A stretch of 64,000 bases of DNA. Origin: Luteimonas terrae. Its GTDB lineage: Bacteria; Pseudomonadota; Gammaproteobacteria; Xanthomonadales; Xanthomonadaceae. Under the pieces are notes generated by a model that did not search any database, was not told where the DNA came from, and was given only the letters and a program-made list of their open reading frames with translations. Positions 1-8,280 of this stretch are shown here, piece after piece. The translations under genes and the position numbers were made by a program. The DNA is taken from positions 62,001 to 126,000 of the forward strand of contig NZ_SMTG01000003.1 in assembly GCF_004358165.1 (NCBI RefSeq), read 5' to 3'. Each line of letters begins with the position of its first letter. Positions within the stretch are counted from its first letter, which is position 1.

Positions 1-119
1 TCCAGCAGTGCTTCCTGCTTCAGCGCCAGCGAGGCCTGCGTGCCCACGTTGCTGAAAACGCGGGCAGAGCCGCCATCCGCCACCACGATCAGGGCACCCT
101 GGGGAATCTTCATCGTCAT
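1..119 (-). CDS. Host attachment-type protein, N-terminal fragment
   Basis: This is the first 39 or so residues of a gene that runs off the left edge of the window. The visible protein begins MTMKIPQGALIVVADGG and continues into a small beta-alpha fold start. This resembles the N-terminus of the 'protein required for attachment to host cells' family (baeRF/eRF1-like fold), whose molecular role is poorly defined. Three in-frame ATG codons lie close together (122, 119, 113). The GGAGG motif at about 125-129 is best spaced for the ATG at 119. Only the N-terminus is available, so the family call is tentative. Confidence 0.6.
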   Translation of the reverse strand, partial: MTMKIPQGALIVVADGGSARVFSNVGTQASLALKQEALL

Positions 120-301
120 CATCGCCTCCGCTGTGTGTAGGACTGCCGTAAGTCGGCCCGAGCCAGCCTAGGCAGGCAAATGTGAGCGGCGCGGCATGGT
201 CGTGTCGGCAAGCTGTCGTGCGGTTCAGCCCCCGTGCGACCGCGGCCGGCATACCATGAGCGTTATGTAATAATCTAACGATTGCAGACCGTGGTTTTGC
301 C

Positions 302-1468
302 GTGCGCCCCAGCTCCGTTCCCGCCGCCACGACGGCACGCCTGTCCTCGATCGACCTGCTGCGCGGCACCGTGATGGTGCTGATGCTGCTCGATCACGTC
401 CGCGAGACCTTCTTCCTGCACGTGCAGATGGGCGATCCGGTCGAGGTCGCCCGTGCGTCGCCCGCCCTGTTCTTCTGCCGCCTGCTCGCGCATCTGTGCG
501 CGCCCGTGTTCGTGTTCCTGACCGGTCTGTCGGCGTGGCTCTACGCCAGCGGCAAGCCCGCCGGCCGCCGGGCCGCTTCGGCGTTCCTGTTCAAGCGCGG
601 CCTGTTCCTCGTCGTGCTGGAGCTGACCCTGGTCAACTTCGCATGGACCTTCGAACTCCCGCCTTCGACGGTGTATCTGCAGGTGATCTGGGCGATCGGC
701 CTGAGCATGCTGGCCCTGTCCGCGCTGCTGTGGCTGCCGCGTGCGGCACTGGTGGCCCTGGCGGTGGCGATCATCGCCGGCCACAACCTTTTCGACGGCG
801 TGCGTCTGACGGCCGAGCACCCGCTGCACACGCTGTGGGCAGTGCTGCACCAGCGCGACTGGCTGCAGTTCGGCGACGGCCTGCGCGCCCGCACCTCGTA
901 TCCGGTGCTGCCGTGGATCGGTGTCATCGCACTGGGGTGGGTCGCCGGGTCGTGGTTCGCACGCGACGCGTCGCCGACGCGCCGGCACGCGCTGCTGGTG
1001 TGGAGCGGCGTCGGCGCGCTGGCGGGGTTCGCCTTGCTGCGTTGGGCGAACGTCTACGGCGATGCACCGTGGGCGCCGCAGGCCGACGCCCTGCGCACGC
1101 TGATGTCGGTGTTCAACGTCACCAAGTACCCGCCCTCGTTGCAGTTCGTGCTGCTGACGCTGGGCGTCGGGCTGCTGCTGTTGCGGCTCTACGAATCACC
1201 CGCGCTCGCACGCGCATTGCGGCCGCTGTCGGCACTGGGATCGGCGCCGATGTTCTTCTATCTGCTGCACCTGTTCGTGCTGAAGCTGCTGTATCTCGGC
1301 GCGCTCGCCGTCTGGGGCACCAACAAGGGCACGGTGTTCGGCTTCGACAGCGTGGCGACGCTGGTGGCGATCTCGATCGCGCTGGCGATGGTGCTGCAGC
1401 CGCCGACCGCGGCATTCGCCCGGTTCAAGGCACGGCGACGCGATCTGGCGTGGCTGCGGTATCTGTAG
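302..1468 (+). CDS. DUF1624-like multi-pass membrane protein (acyltransferase-like)
   Basis: A 388-residue polytopic membrane protein with about ten hydrophobic segments. The N-terminal SIDLLRGTVMVLMLLDHVRE is characteristic of DUF1624/heparan-alpha-glucosaminide N-acetyltransferase-like proteins, which are inner-membrane proteins related to membrane acyltransferases. The substrate cannot be told from sequence. The only usable start is a GTG at 302; no ATG lies upstream in frame before the motif, and no Shine-Dalgarno is evident. An AT-rich patch at about 263-276 could be a -10 region, giving a very short leader. It stands alone, divergent from the host-attachment gene. Confidence 0.85.
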   Translation: MRPSSVPAATTARLSSIDLLRGTVMVLMLLDHVRETFFLHVQMGDPVEVARASPALFFCRLLAHLCAPVFVFLTGLSAWLYASGKPAGRRAASAFLFKRGLFLVVLELTLVNFAWTFELPPSTVYLQVIWAIGLSMLALSALLWLPRAALVALAVAIIAGHNLFDGVRLTAEHPLHTLWAVLHQRDWLQFGDGLRARTSYPVLPWIGVIALGWVAGSWFARDASPTRRHALLVWSGVGALAGFALLRWANVYGDAPWAPQADALRTLMSVFNVTKYPPSLQFVLLTLGVGLLLLRLYESPALARALRPLSALGSAPMFFYLLHLFVLKLLYLGALAVWGTNKGTVFGFDSVATLVAISIALAMVLQPPTAAFARFKARRRDLAWLRYL

Positions 1469-1585
1469 AAAGAAGAAACAGCTCAAAGCCCGTCGCGAGC
1501 GCAGTCAGATGGCGCGTGGCGGAGCGCGGAACATACGAGGGCATTTCGACCAGCTGACAAGCGCAGCAGGAGTTTGACCAGGCGC

Positions 1586-2155
1586 TCAGCGCCAGGGCTG
1601 GCGGCCCTCGATCCACGACTCGTTGCGCACGCGACCCGCGGGGAACGGCCCGTACATGTCGCGATACCCCGGACCGAAGCCGTCGAAATAACCGCCCGCG
1701 CCGTATCCGTAGCCGCCATAGGGCCCGAATCCGCCGTAGACGCCCGGGTAGCCCGGACCGTCGTAGCGACCCACGCGCAGGTTGAGCTGCATCGTGTTGA
1801 GGTTGCCGGCGTTGCTGACGGTTTCCTTGCAGATGTTGATGTCGGCCTCGTTCCAGTTGGCGTTGCCGCCGCGCGAGGAATAGCCGATGCCGGTGCTCAC
1901 GCTGCCGGTGACGGTGCGTTCGCTGCCGTCGGGGCCGGTGGGACATCCGCCACGCCGTGCGAGGTCGTCGCCATGCGCGCGGCGGTACTCGGGCGTGTCG
2001 GTGCGGGGGCCGGTGTATTCGCCGCCACCGAAGGCGGCCTCGCCGGTGAACATCGGCTGCGACGGCAGGCTCAGATCGACACGGTCGTTCCCGGCCGCAT
2101 GCGCCAGCAGCGGGCTTGCAAGCAGGCAACTCAACAGCAGTGGCGTGATGCGCAT
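1586..2155 (-). CDS. Secreted Gly/Tyr-rich hypothetical protein
   Basis: A 189-residue protein that I do not recognise. It starts MRITPLLLSCLLASPLLAHA, a clear Sec signal peptide with probable cleavage after AHA near residue 21. The mature part has a mid-region with one isolated pair of cysteines (GGCPTG and NICKET). From about residue 135 it is a low-complexity Gly/Tyr/Phe/Pro-rich tail (GVYGGFGPYGGYGYGAGGYF). It is probably periplasmic or surface exposed. The codon pattern continues upstream in frame to 2686, but the signal peptide fixes the start at 2155. It ends about 120 bp from the 3' end of the convergent DUF1624 gene. Confidence 0.8.
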   Translation of the reverse strand: MRITPLLLSCLLASPLLAHAAGNDRVDLSLPSQPMFTGEAAFGGGEYTGPRTDTPEYRRAHGDDLARRGGCPTGPDGSERTVTGSVSTGIGYSSRGGNANWNEADINICKETVSNAGNLNTMQLNLRVGRYDGPGYPGVYGGFGPYGGYGYGAGGYFDGFGPGYRDMYGPFPAGRVRNESWIEGRQPWR

Positions 2156-2232
2156 GGCAGGCCCCTGTTCCGATCGGATGGGCGCAGCGGCCCGGACGTC
2201 GACCCTATCAGTCACCGCTTGAATCGGCGCTG

Positions 2233-2880
2233 TCACGCGAGCGCTGCCGCATCGACGACGTGGCAGCCCGGACGTGCGGCCAGCGCGTTGTCGACCAGTG
2301 CGGTGGCGATGTGCGGCGCAGGACTGATGCGCCAGCGCCGCGGCAGTACCGGCGCGAGTGCGTCGAGGACGATTTCCGCCGCTCGCTCGCCCGACCGCGA
2401 CTGCGTGCGCGTCCCGCCGATCAGACCGGGCCGCACGAGGGTGAGCGAGGGCCAGCCCTGCGTCTGCAACGCCGCTTCCAGTTCCCCCTTGACCCGGTTG
2501 TAGAAGAAGCGCGACTGCACGTCGGCACCCATCGCCGAGGTGAGGGCGAAGGCGAGCGCGCCATGCCGGCGCGCGTGCGCGGCCACGGCCAGGGGGTAAT
2601 CGTGGTCGACACGGCGGAAGGCCGCGCGCGAACCCGCCTGGCGCATCGTCGTGCCGAGCGTGCAGATCACCACATCGACCGCCCACAGCGCGGCGTCGTC
2701 GGGCAAGGCGTCGAAGTCGACGACCGGGGCATGCAGCCGCGCGTCCACGCGCGCCAGCGCACGGCGCACCGGCGCGACCACCCGCGCGACCCGCACGTCG
2801 TCCAGCAGCCGGTCGAGCACATGGCTACCGACGAGTCCGGTCGCGCCGACCAGCAGCACCCTCGCGCCGTCAGCCCGCAT
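2233..2880 (-). CDS. NAD(P)-binding Rossmann-fold (HTATIP2-like) protein
   Basis: A 215-residue protein beginning MRADGARVLLVGATGLVGSH. The GATGLVGS glycine-rich motif at residues 11-18 is the dinucleotide-binding loop of atypical short-chain dehydrogenases. Later segments (VVICTLGTT, LTSAMGAD, YNRVKGELE, VRPGLIGG) match the NAD(P)H-binding/HTATIP2-like subgroup. In that subgroup the Y-x-x-x-K pair is YNRVK here. The substrate is unknown. The start at 2880 lies inside the 3' end of the upstream small membrane gene (11-nt overlap), suggesting translational coupling. An earlier in-frame start at 2934 would overlap further and lacks family resemblance. Confidence 0.85.
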   Translation of the reverse strand: MRADGARVLLVGATGLVGSHVLDRLLDDVRVARVVAPVRRALARVDARLHAPVVDFDALPDDAALWAVDVVICTLGTTMRQAGSRAAFRRVDHDYPLAVAAHARRHGALAFALTSAMGADVQSRFFYNRVKGELEAALQTQGWPSLTLVRPGLIGGTRTQSRSGERAAEIVLDALAPVLPRRWRISPAPHIATALVDNALAARPGCHVVDAAALA

Positions 2881-3220
2881 AACGCATCCACAGGCAGTCG
2901 ATCGCATCGAGCGCGATGTGCACCAGCAGCCCAATCCCGAAGAGTCGCGTGCGCCTGGGCAGCGTCAGCCCCGCGTAGACCGCGATCGCCGGCGCGGTAT
3001 GCAGCGGATGGAAGCCGATGCTGCATCGGCCCGGCGCATAGATCGGGTCGGCGAGCAGATGATCGATGTCGATGATCCAGCCCAGCAGCAACAAGGCCCA
3101 GGCGCGGCCGAAGCGCTCGCGCCAGAACAGCCAGGCCAGCAACGCAGGCACGGCGGCGTGCAGGAACAGATGGAAGATGGCGCGTGCGCCCATGGGCGTT
3201 GCGGGTGCGGCGGGGTCCAC
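2870..3220 (-). CDS. DUF6122-like small membrane protein
   Basis: A 116-residue integral membrane protein with about four hydrophobic helices. The sequence IIDIDHLLADPIYAPGRCSIGFHPLHT, shown here in its core IDHLLADPIY and GFHPLHT, is the conserved block of the DUF6122 family, with histidines and aspartates that could bind metal within the membrane. Function is unknown. It may start at 3220 (MDPAAP) or at the internal Met at 3193 (MGARAIF). Its 3' end overlaps the downstream Rossmann-fold gene by 11 nt, so the two probably form an operon. Confidence 0.8.
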   Translation of the reverse strand: MDPAAPATPMGARAIFHLFLHAAVPALLAWLFWRERFGRAWALLLLGWIIDIDHLLADPIYAPGRCSIGFHPLHTAPAIAVYAGLTLPRRTRLFGIGLLVHIALDAIDCLWMRYAG

Positions 3221-3345
3221 AGCTTAGTCGCTGACGATGGCCGGCACCTGCGCGGGCGCGACGCTCCGCTCATGAAACGCACGCCGCGGCCGTTACACTT
3301 CCCGAAGCTCCCATTCCGGGAGACGGGGCGTCAGCGGCGCGGACG

Positions 3346-4992
3346 ATGATGGGAAGGCGTGGTTGGCGGGCGATGGCGATGTCCATCGCAGTGGCGACAC
3401 TGGTGTGCGCACTGGCGGCCTGCGGGCGCGCCGGCACGCCCGCGCCCGTCGTCACCGGCGCGCCGGCCCTGGTCTCCGACGCCTTGCACGAGTGCCGGCA
3501 CGTCCATCGCCCGGGCCGACAGGTGTTGCAGCTGCCCGCGCCCGACGGCGGCTGGTCGGGCCATCCGCAGGCGGTCGTCGTGCTCAATGCGCTCTCGGGC
3601 GAAGTCGACATCCGCCACGGCCTGCGCGACCGCTGCGGCACGCTCGAAGACGCCCGCACGCTGGACTCGCGCTTCCGCGCCGGCGTCGGCACGGTGCTGG
3701 TGCCCGATGCCGGCGACACCGCGCCCATCGAGATCGAATACGACGCCAATCCGCTGCCGCTGTGGCGCCCGATCGTGCAACTGGGCGAACCGGCGCCGGT
3801 GCAGCGTGCCGACATCGGCCGCTTCGCGATCCGCATCGCATCGCTGGCGGTGGTGCTGACGCTGGTGATGTCGGCGCTGCTGAGTTTCGTCGCCACGCGC
3901 GAGCGCGCGTTCCTGACCTACGCGACCACGGTCGGCGTGTTCGCGATCTGGTTGGCGCTGCTGTCGGGGCTGTGGGCCTGGCCGCGACCGTGGCTGCCGG
4001 TCGGCAGCTTCGCCGTGCAGGCGATGGTGGGACTGGCGGTCGCGTTGATCGGAGTGACCACGCTGGCACTGGTGCGGCAGTCGTGGCTGCGCCGACGGGT
4101 GCCGCAGATCGAACGCGGCGTGCGCTGGGCCGCCCGACTGCTGGTCATCGCGGGACTCTGCGCACCGCTGCTGCCGCCGATCGTGCTGGCAGCAATGTCG
4201 GTGGCCACCGAGGTTGGCTTCTATCTGCTGGCGCTGGCATTTGCCGGCGTCGCCATCGTCGCACTGGTCCGTCGTCGTGGCGGTGGACCGTCGCTGCTCG
4301 CCGGATTGCTGCCCTTCCTCGTGGTCGCGGCGATGGAAGCCTTCGCACCGACCGCGCTCGCGTTGTGGAAGGTCGAGGCCTACATGCTGGCCGGCGGTTG
4401 GCTGGCACTGACCTGCAGCATGGTGCTGACGCTGCGTCTGGGCGTGCTGCGCCGGCAGCGCGACGAAATGCAGCGACTGGCGCAGACCGACCCGCTGACC
4501 GGACTGCCGAACCGGCGTGCTGCGCTCGAACAGCTCGAGCGCAGCATCGGTGCGGCGAAGCTCGCCGACACGCCGCTGACGGTCGCCTTCCTCGATCTCG
4601 ACCACTTCAAGCGCATCAACGATCGCCACGGCCACGAATGCGGCGATCGCGTGCTGCGCCACGTCGCGCATGCCTTGCGCGGCGCGTTCCGCAGCAACGA
4701 CCACGTCGCGCGCATGGGCGGCGAGGAGTTCCTGGTGATCCTGCCCGGCGCCGATCCCGGACACGCACGCGCGCGCATCGAAACGCTGCGCACGATGCTG
4801 TCGGGCGCGTCGGTCGTGCTCGACGTGCCCGGCCTGCAGGTCACGCTGAGTGCCGGCATCAGTGCGCTGCGCCCGGAAGATGCGGGTGTCGACGCGCTGC
4901 TGCAGCGCGCGGACACGGCGATGTACGCCGCCAAACACGCCGGTCGCGACCGCACCGAGCTTGAAGCCGAGCGCCCCGCGGTGGTCGACTGA
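3346..4992 (+). CDS. Membrane-anchored diguanylate cyclase (GGDEF)
   Basis: A 548-residue inner-membrane enzyme predicted to make cyclic di-GMP from two GTP. The N-terminus has a lipoprotein-like signal with lipobox LAAC (Cys26). Residues 30-155 form a periplasmic sensing region similar in layout to 7TMR-DISM proteins. About seven hydrophobic segments follow between residues 160 and 365. A C-terminal GGDEF domain (about 375-540) carries the active-site motif GGEEF at 458-462. An RxxD inhibitory site (RSND, 449-452) sits exactly five residues before it, so product inhibition is expected. FLDLDHFKRIND supplies the metal/GTP-binding elements. No EAL domain or neighbouring phosphodiesterase is seen. 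Two adjacent ATG codons open the gene. Confidence 0.93.
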   Translation: MMGRRGWRAMAMSIAVATLVCALAACGRAGTPAPVVTGAPALVSDALHECRHVHRPGRQVLQLPAPDGGWSGHPQAVVVLNALSGEVDIRHGLRDRCGTLEDARTLDSRFRAGVGTVLVPDAGDTAPIEIEYDANPLPLWRPIVQLGEPAPVQRADIGRFAIRIASLAVVLTLVMSALLSFVATRERAFLTYATTVGVFAIWLALLSGLWAWPRPWLPVGSFAVQAMVGLAVALIGVTTLALVRQSWLRRRVPQIERGVRWAARLLVIAGLCAPLLPPIVLAAMSVATEVGFYLLALAFAGVAIVALVRRRGGGPSLLAGLLPFLVVAAMEAFAPTALALWKVEAYMLAGGWLALTCSMVLTLRLGVLRRQRDEMQRLAQTDPLTGLPNRRAALEQLERSIGAAKLADTPLTVAFLDLDHFKRINDRHGHECGDRVLRHVAHALRGAFRSNDHVARMGGEEFLVILPGADPGHARARIETLRTMLSGASVVLDVPGLQVTLSAGISALRPEDAGVDALLQRADTAMYAAKHAGRDRTELEAERPAVVD

Positions 4993-5262
4993 GCGCAGGT
5001 CGTTCGCCGCAGGTCCGAAGCGGATCAGGCGTCGACTGGCCGAATACCATTGATCAGCCAAGCGGTCGTCGTCCGCAATCGGGTCCCGCGCGTCGAGCAC
5101 GACGCGCGATTGCTGCACCGCAAAGCGCCCATGTCGGCAAAGGCCGCTAACGCGCAGCTAAATACTTTGCATATGTTCGGAATCGCACACGGGTTTTCAC
5201 CGGCCTTGCACCGGCTTGATGCGAATTTCGCGAACCTAAATCCACGTCTCCGGAGTCGTTTC

Positions 5263-5973
5263 ATGGCGCACCACAGTCCTGGCGGTCTCATCCTGCTCGT
5301 CGAGGACAACCGCAATATTTCCGAACCGGTCGGCGAGTTCCTCGAGAGCCGTGGCTTCGAGGTCGACTACGCCGCCGACGGACTGGACGCCGTCAATCTG
5401 GCCACCGAAATCGCGTTCGACGTGATCGTGCTCGACCTGATGCTGCCACGCCTGAGCGGCATCGAAGTCTGCCGTCGCCTGCGCACCGAACATCGCAGCA
5501 CCACGCCGATCCTGATGCTGACCGCGCGTGACTCGCTGGAAGAAAAGATCGAAGGTCTCGAAGCGGGCGCCGACGACTATCTGACCAAGCCGTTCGACAT
5601 CAAGGAACTCGAGGCGCGCGTGCGGGCGCTGATCCGTCGCGAACGTCGCGAAGTCGGTGCCACGGTCCTGCAGATCGCCGATCTCGTGCTGGACCCGGCG
5701 TCGCTGCGCGTTCAGCGCGGCGGACAGGAACTCAATCTGGCACCGATCGCGCTGAAGATCCTGACCATCCTGATGCGCGAAGCGCCGCGCGTGGTCAGTC
5801 GTCGTGAGATTGAGCAGGAAATCTGGGGTCTGACCCTTCCGGATTCGGACACGCTGCGCAGTCACCTGTACAACCTGCGCAAGGCCGTCGATCGCGACCA
5901 GCCGGTGCAGCTGCTGCATACGATCACCGGTGCGGGCTACCGCATCGCCGATCTGGGAAAGGCCGTCGCCTGA
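5263..5973 (+). CDS. OmpR/PhoB-family response regulator (orphan)
   Basis: A 236-residue two-domain regulator. The receiver has the acidic pocket E14/D15, phospho-acceptor Asp58 in VLDLMLP, and the conserved Lys in YLTKPFD. The C-terminal winged-helix domain ends with the usual TLRSHLYNLRKAVD and TGAGYRI segments. The start at 5263 is fixed by a GGAG motif at 5252-5255 with a 7-nt spacer. In-frame codons upstream do not resemble the family. No sensor kinase is adjacent: the neighbours are a diguanylate cyclase upstream and a tiny Gln-rich gene downstream. It must therefore receive phosphate from a kinase elsewhere. An AT-rich patch at about 5157-5180 is a plausible promoter region. Confidence 0.93.
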   Translation: MAHHSPGGLILLVEDNRNISEPVGEFLESRGFEVDYAADGLDAVNLATEIAFDVIVLDLMLPRLSGIEVCRRLRTEHRSTTPILMLTARDSLEEKIEGLEAGADDYLTKPFDIKELEARVRALIRRERREVGATVLQIADLVLDPASLRVQRGGQELNLAPIALKILTILMREAPRVVSRREIEQEIWGLTLPDSDTLRSHLYNLRKAVDRDQPVQLLHTITGAGYRIADLGKAVA

Positions 5974-6034
5974 TCCCCGCGCGACGCCCCGGCATCGCCG
6001 GGGCGTCGCGACCGACGGTCTCGGAACCGTCGAC

Positions 6035-6151
6035 TCATTCTTCCTCTTCGCTGCCTTGGCCGGGTGCCTGGCGCTGCGGTTGCCGTTCGTCACCCTGATG
6101 CTGCGGTTCGCGCTGATCGGGCTGCTGCGGCTGCTGGTTCGGGTTGCTCAT
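6035..6151 (-). CDS. Small Gln/Glu-rich protein (38 aa)
   Basis: A 38-codon gene reading MSNPNQQPQQPDQREP and continuing with more Gln, Arg, Pro and a terminal EEEE. The composition predicts an intrinsically disordered, soluble polypeptide without hydrophobic segments. A GGAG motif six bases before the ATG supports translation, as does an abrupt start in an otherwise empty interval between convergent neighbours. It resembles in style the 46-residue protein at 17048-17188 (same MSxP start, Q/D/E/R/P composition, same ribosome-binding-site layout). No function is known to me. Confidence 0.6.
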   Translation of the reverse strand: MSNPNQQPQQPDQREPQHQGDERQPQRQAPGQGSEEEE

Positions 6152-6307
6152 GATGGGCTCCAACGGCGGGGATCGCCGTGGACGCACCATCGATGCGCGG
6201 CCGTGAGTCGGCCGGCAAGGCGAAGCATTCAGCACATCGATGGCCGATGTCGTTGCCTGCGATACAGCGATGACACAGCTGCCGGACGAACCCCGGCGCC
6301 GGTCCAC

Positions 6308-6784
6308 TCAGAGCCGTCTGCGGCGCGGACGTGTCCACCACGCGAAGGCGGCGCCCGCGAGCAGACTGCCGGCCGCCATTGCCAGCAGTCCTGCCGTGCC
6401 GCGCGTCGCGTCGATCAGCACCGGCATCGGCGCGAACGCATCAATGGTCCGGATCGCGGCGATCACGCCGACCCCTGCGGCGAGCGCGTACAGCGGCACA
6501 CGGCACTGCGGCCATCTGCGCAGCAGCAGCGCCGCGCCCAGGAACGCCGGCAGCCATGCAGCCAGCACGATGCCGGCGTAGACCGGTCCGAAGCCGGCGA
6601 GGTCCTGCAGCGTGGTCGTCGTGCGCACCTGCATCGGCACGTCCACCTCCAGCGCGACCAGCGCCTGCAGATTGAACTGCGTCTGCACCACGCTGCCCCA
6701 TGCGGCGGCCAGCAGCACTGCGACGCCGAACAGCGCGAGTCGTCGGCCCCAGCCGACGGAACGGGTCATGGATGGCATCGGCAT
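6308..6784 (-). CDS. Four-helix hypothetical membrane protein
   Basis: A protein of about 158 residues (or 153 if it starts at the Met at 6769) that I do not recognise. It has four hydrophobic helices: GRRLALFGVAVLLAAAWGS, a second after a periplasmic loop (AGIVLAAWLPAFLGAALLL), then PLYALAAGVGVIAAI and GLLAMAAGSLLAGAAFAWW. It ends in an Arg-rich tail. Three closely spaced Met codons (6784, 6778, 6769) could start it, and none has a strong Shine-Dalgarno. It is transcribed divergently from the PQQ dehydrogenase gene, with only 65 bp between the starts. Confidence 0.7.
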   Translation of the reverse strand: MPMPSMTRSVGWGRRLALFGVAVLLAAAWGSVVQTQFNLQALVALEVDVPMQVRTTTTLQDLAGFGPVYAGIVLAAWLPAFLGAALLLRRWPQCRVPLYALAAGVGVIAAIRTIDAFAPMPVLIDATRGTAGLLAMAAGSLLAGAAFAWWTRPRRRRL

Positions 6785-6849
6785 CGTGGACGGGCTTGCA
6801 GCATCATGGGGCGATGATGCCGCAGTCGCGGCGCCGATGTGGAGCGTGC

Positions 6850-7995
6850 ATGCCTGCGATGTCCAGGTCTTCGAATCCGGTCCGTGCCTGGCACGCGTGG
6901 GCCGTCGCCGCGTGGCTGCTGTGTTGCGCCGGCGTGGCACTGGGCGAAACGCGCGACTACCGCGTCGAAACGGTCGCGGATGGTCTCGACCATCCCTGGT
7001 CCCTCGCCTTCCTGCCCGACGGCCGCATGCTCGTGACCGAGCGCCCGGGACGACTGCGCGTGATCGAACGCGACGACGCGAATGCGCTGGTCGTGCGCCC
7101 GGCGCCCGTCGACGGCCTGCCGCCCGTGCTGGCGATGGGACAGGCGGGCCTGTTCGACGTCATGGTCGACCCCGGCTTCGCCGACACCGGTCTGCTCTAC
7201 CTGTCGTTCGCGCACGGCACGCCCGATGCGAACCACCTGCGCGTGGTGCGCGCGCGTTTCGACGGCACGCGTCTGCACGCGGTCACACCCATCTTCACCT
7301 CGCAACCGGCCAAGCAGGCCGGCCAGCATTTCGGTGGCCGCCTGGCATTGCTAGGCGATGGCACGCTGGTCACCGCGGTCGGCGACGGCAATCTCGAACG
7401 CACCGACGCGCAGCGCCTGCACACGCATCTGGGCAAGACCATCCGCGTGCAGACCGACGGCCGCGTACCGCGCGACAACCCATTCGTGGGCCGCGAGGGT
7501 GCACTTCCGGAGATCTACTCGAGCGGCCACCGCAATCCGCAGGCGATGGTGCGCGTGGGCGACGTGCTGTATTCGAACGAGCACGGCGCCAAGGGCGGCG
7601 ACGAACTCAACGCGATCGTCGCCGGCGCGAACTACGGCTGGCCCATCACCACCGACGGCGTCGACTACACCGGCGCGCGCGTCACGCCCTACCGCAGCTG
7701 GCCGGGCATCACCGATCCGCTGACCCACTGGACGCCGTCGATCGCGCCCTCGGGCATGGCCTGGTATGACGCGGCGCTGTTCCCGCAATGGCGCGGCAGC
7801 CTGTTCGTCTCCGCCCTCGCCGAACGCAGCGTGCGTCGCGTGCCGATGGCGGGTGGCACGCCCGGCACGCAACAAATCCTGTTCCGCGAACTCGGCGAAC
7901 GCATCCGCGACGTGCGCACGGGGCCGGATGGCGCGCTGTACCTGCTGACCGACAGCGCGGACGGGCGTGTGCTGCGGGTCGTGCCCGCGCGCTGA
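6850..7995 (+). CDS. PQQ-dependent aldose sugar dehydrogenase (Asd/YliI type)
   Basis: A 381-residue periplasmic enzyme of the glucose/sorbosone dehydrogenase family (six-bladed beta-propeller). An N-terminal signal peptide ends near residue 32 (AGVALG-ET). Family hallmarks include LDHPWSLAFLPDGRMLVTERPG, GQHFGGRLAL, LYNP-equivalent VPRDNPF, the strongly conserved SSGHRNPQ and NYGWP. Known members oxidise aldose sugars using bound pyrroloquinoline quinone and calcium. No PQQ biosynthesis gene is in the window. The ATG at 6850 is preceded by GGAG at 6841-6844. Earlier in-frame starts would read through a non-coding, divergent promoter region. Confidence 0.92.
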   Translation: MPAMSRSSNPVRAWHAWAVAAWLLCCAGVALGETRDYRVETVADGLDHPWSLAFLPDGRMLVTERPGRLRVIERDDANALVVRPAPVDGLPPVLAMGQAGLFDVMVDPGFADTGLLYLSFAHGTPDANHLRVVRARFDGTRLHAVTPIFTSQPAKQAGQHFGGRLALLGDGTLVTAVGDGNLERTDAQRLHTHLGKTIRVQTDGRVPRDNPFVGREGALPEIYSSGHRNPQAMVRVGDVLYSNEHGAKGGDELNAIVAGANYGWPITTDGVDYTGARVTPYRSWPGITDPLTHWTPSIAPSGMAWYDAALFPQWRGSLFVSALAERSVRRVPMAGGTPGTQQILFRELGERIRDVRTGPDGALYLLTDSADGRVLRVVPAR

Positions 7996-8010
7996 GAGGC
8001 TTTGATACAG

Positions 8011-8184
8011 CCCTCCCCCGCCTGCGGGGGAGGGTTGGGTGGGGGCGAACAGCCCGATCGCGAGACCTTGGCCTCGTGCGGCGTCCTGACCTCGTGCAGT
8101 CGGTTGTCTGACCGCGCTCGATGCGTCGATCCAGGCGCGCAAGGTTCGCCCCCATCCCGGCCTTCCCCCGCATGCGGGGGAAGG
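8011..8184. repeat. Paired-hairpin GC repeat, copy A
   Basis: Left arm 8011-8045 is a hairpin (CCCTCCCCCG/CGGGGGAGGG) running directly into GGGTTGGGTGGGGGC, so 8026-8045 is a canonical G-quadruplex motif. Right arm 8145-8184 carries GCCCCCATCCCGGCC and a second hairpin (CTTCCCCCGC/GCGGGGGAAG). The two arms are imperfect inverted repeats separated by about 95 bp of unique sequence. It lies between the convergent 3' ends of the PQQ dehydrogenase and glycosidase genes. Confidence 0.9.
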
Positions 8185-8280
8185 AGCGGTCCGCCGAGTG
8201 CGGTGAGATCCGTGGCTTGCGGCATGCGTGGCATGCGCGATACGCCAGATCGCAGCACCGCGTCACGCGACGGCAGTTCC

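Noticed and set aside
3331..5118. A 595-codon minus-strand frame
   Set aside because: It runs opposite the diguanylate cyclase, whose GGEEF and RxxD sites are unmistakable; the antisense product is low-complexity His/Arg/Gln-rich sequence.
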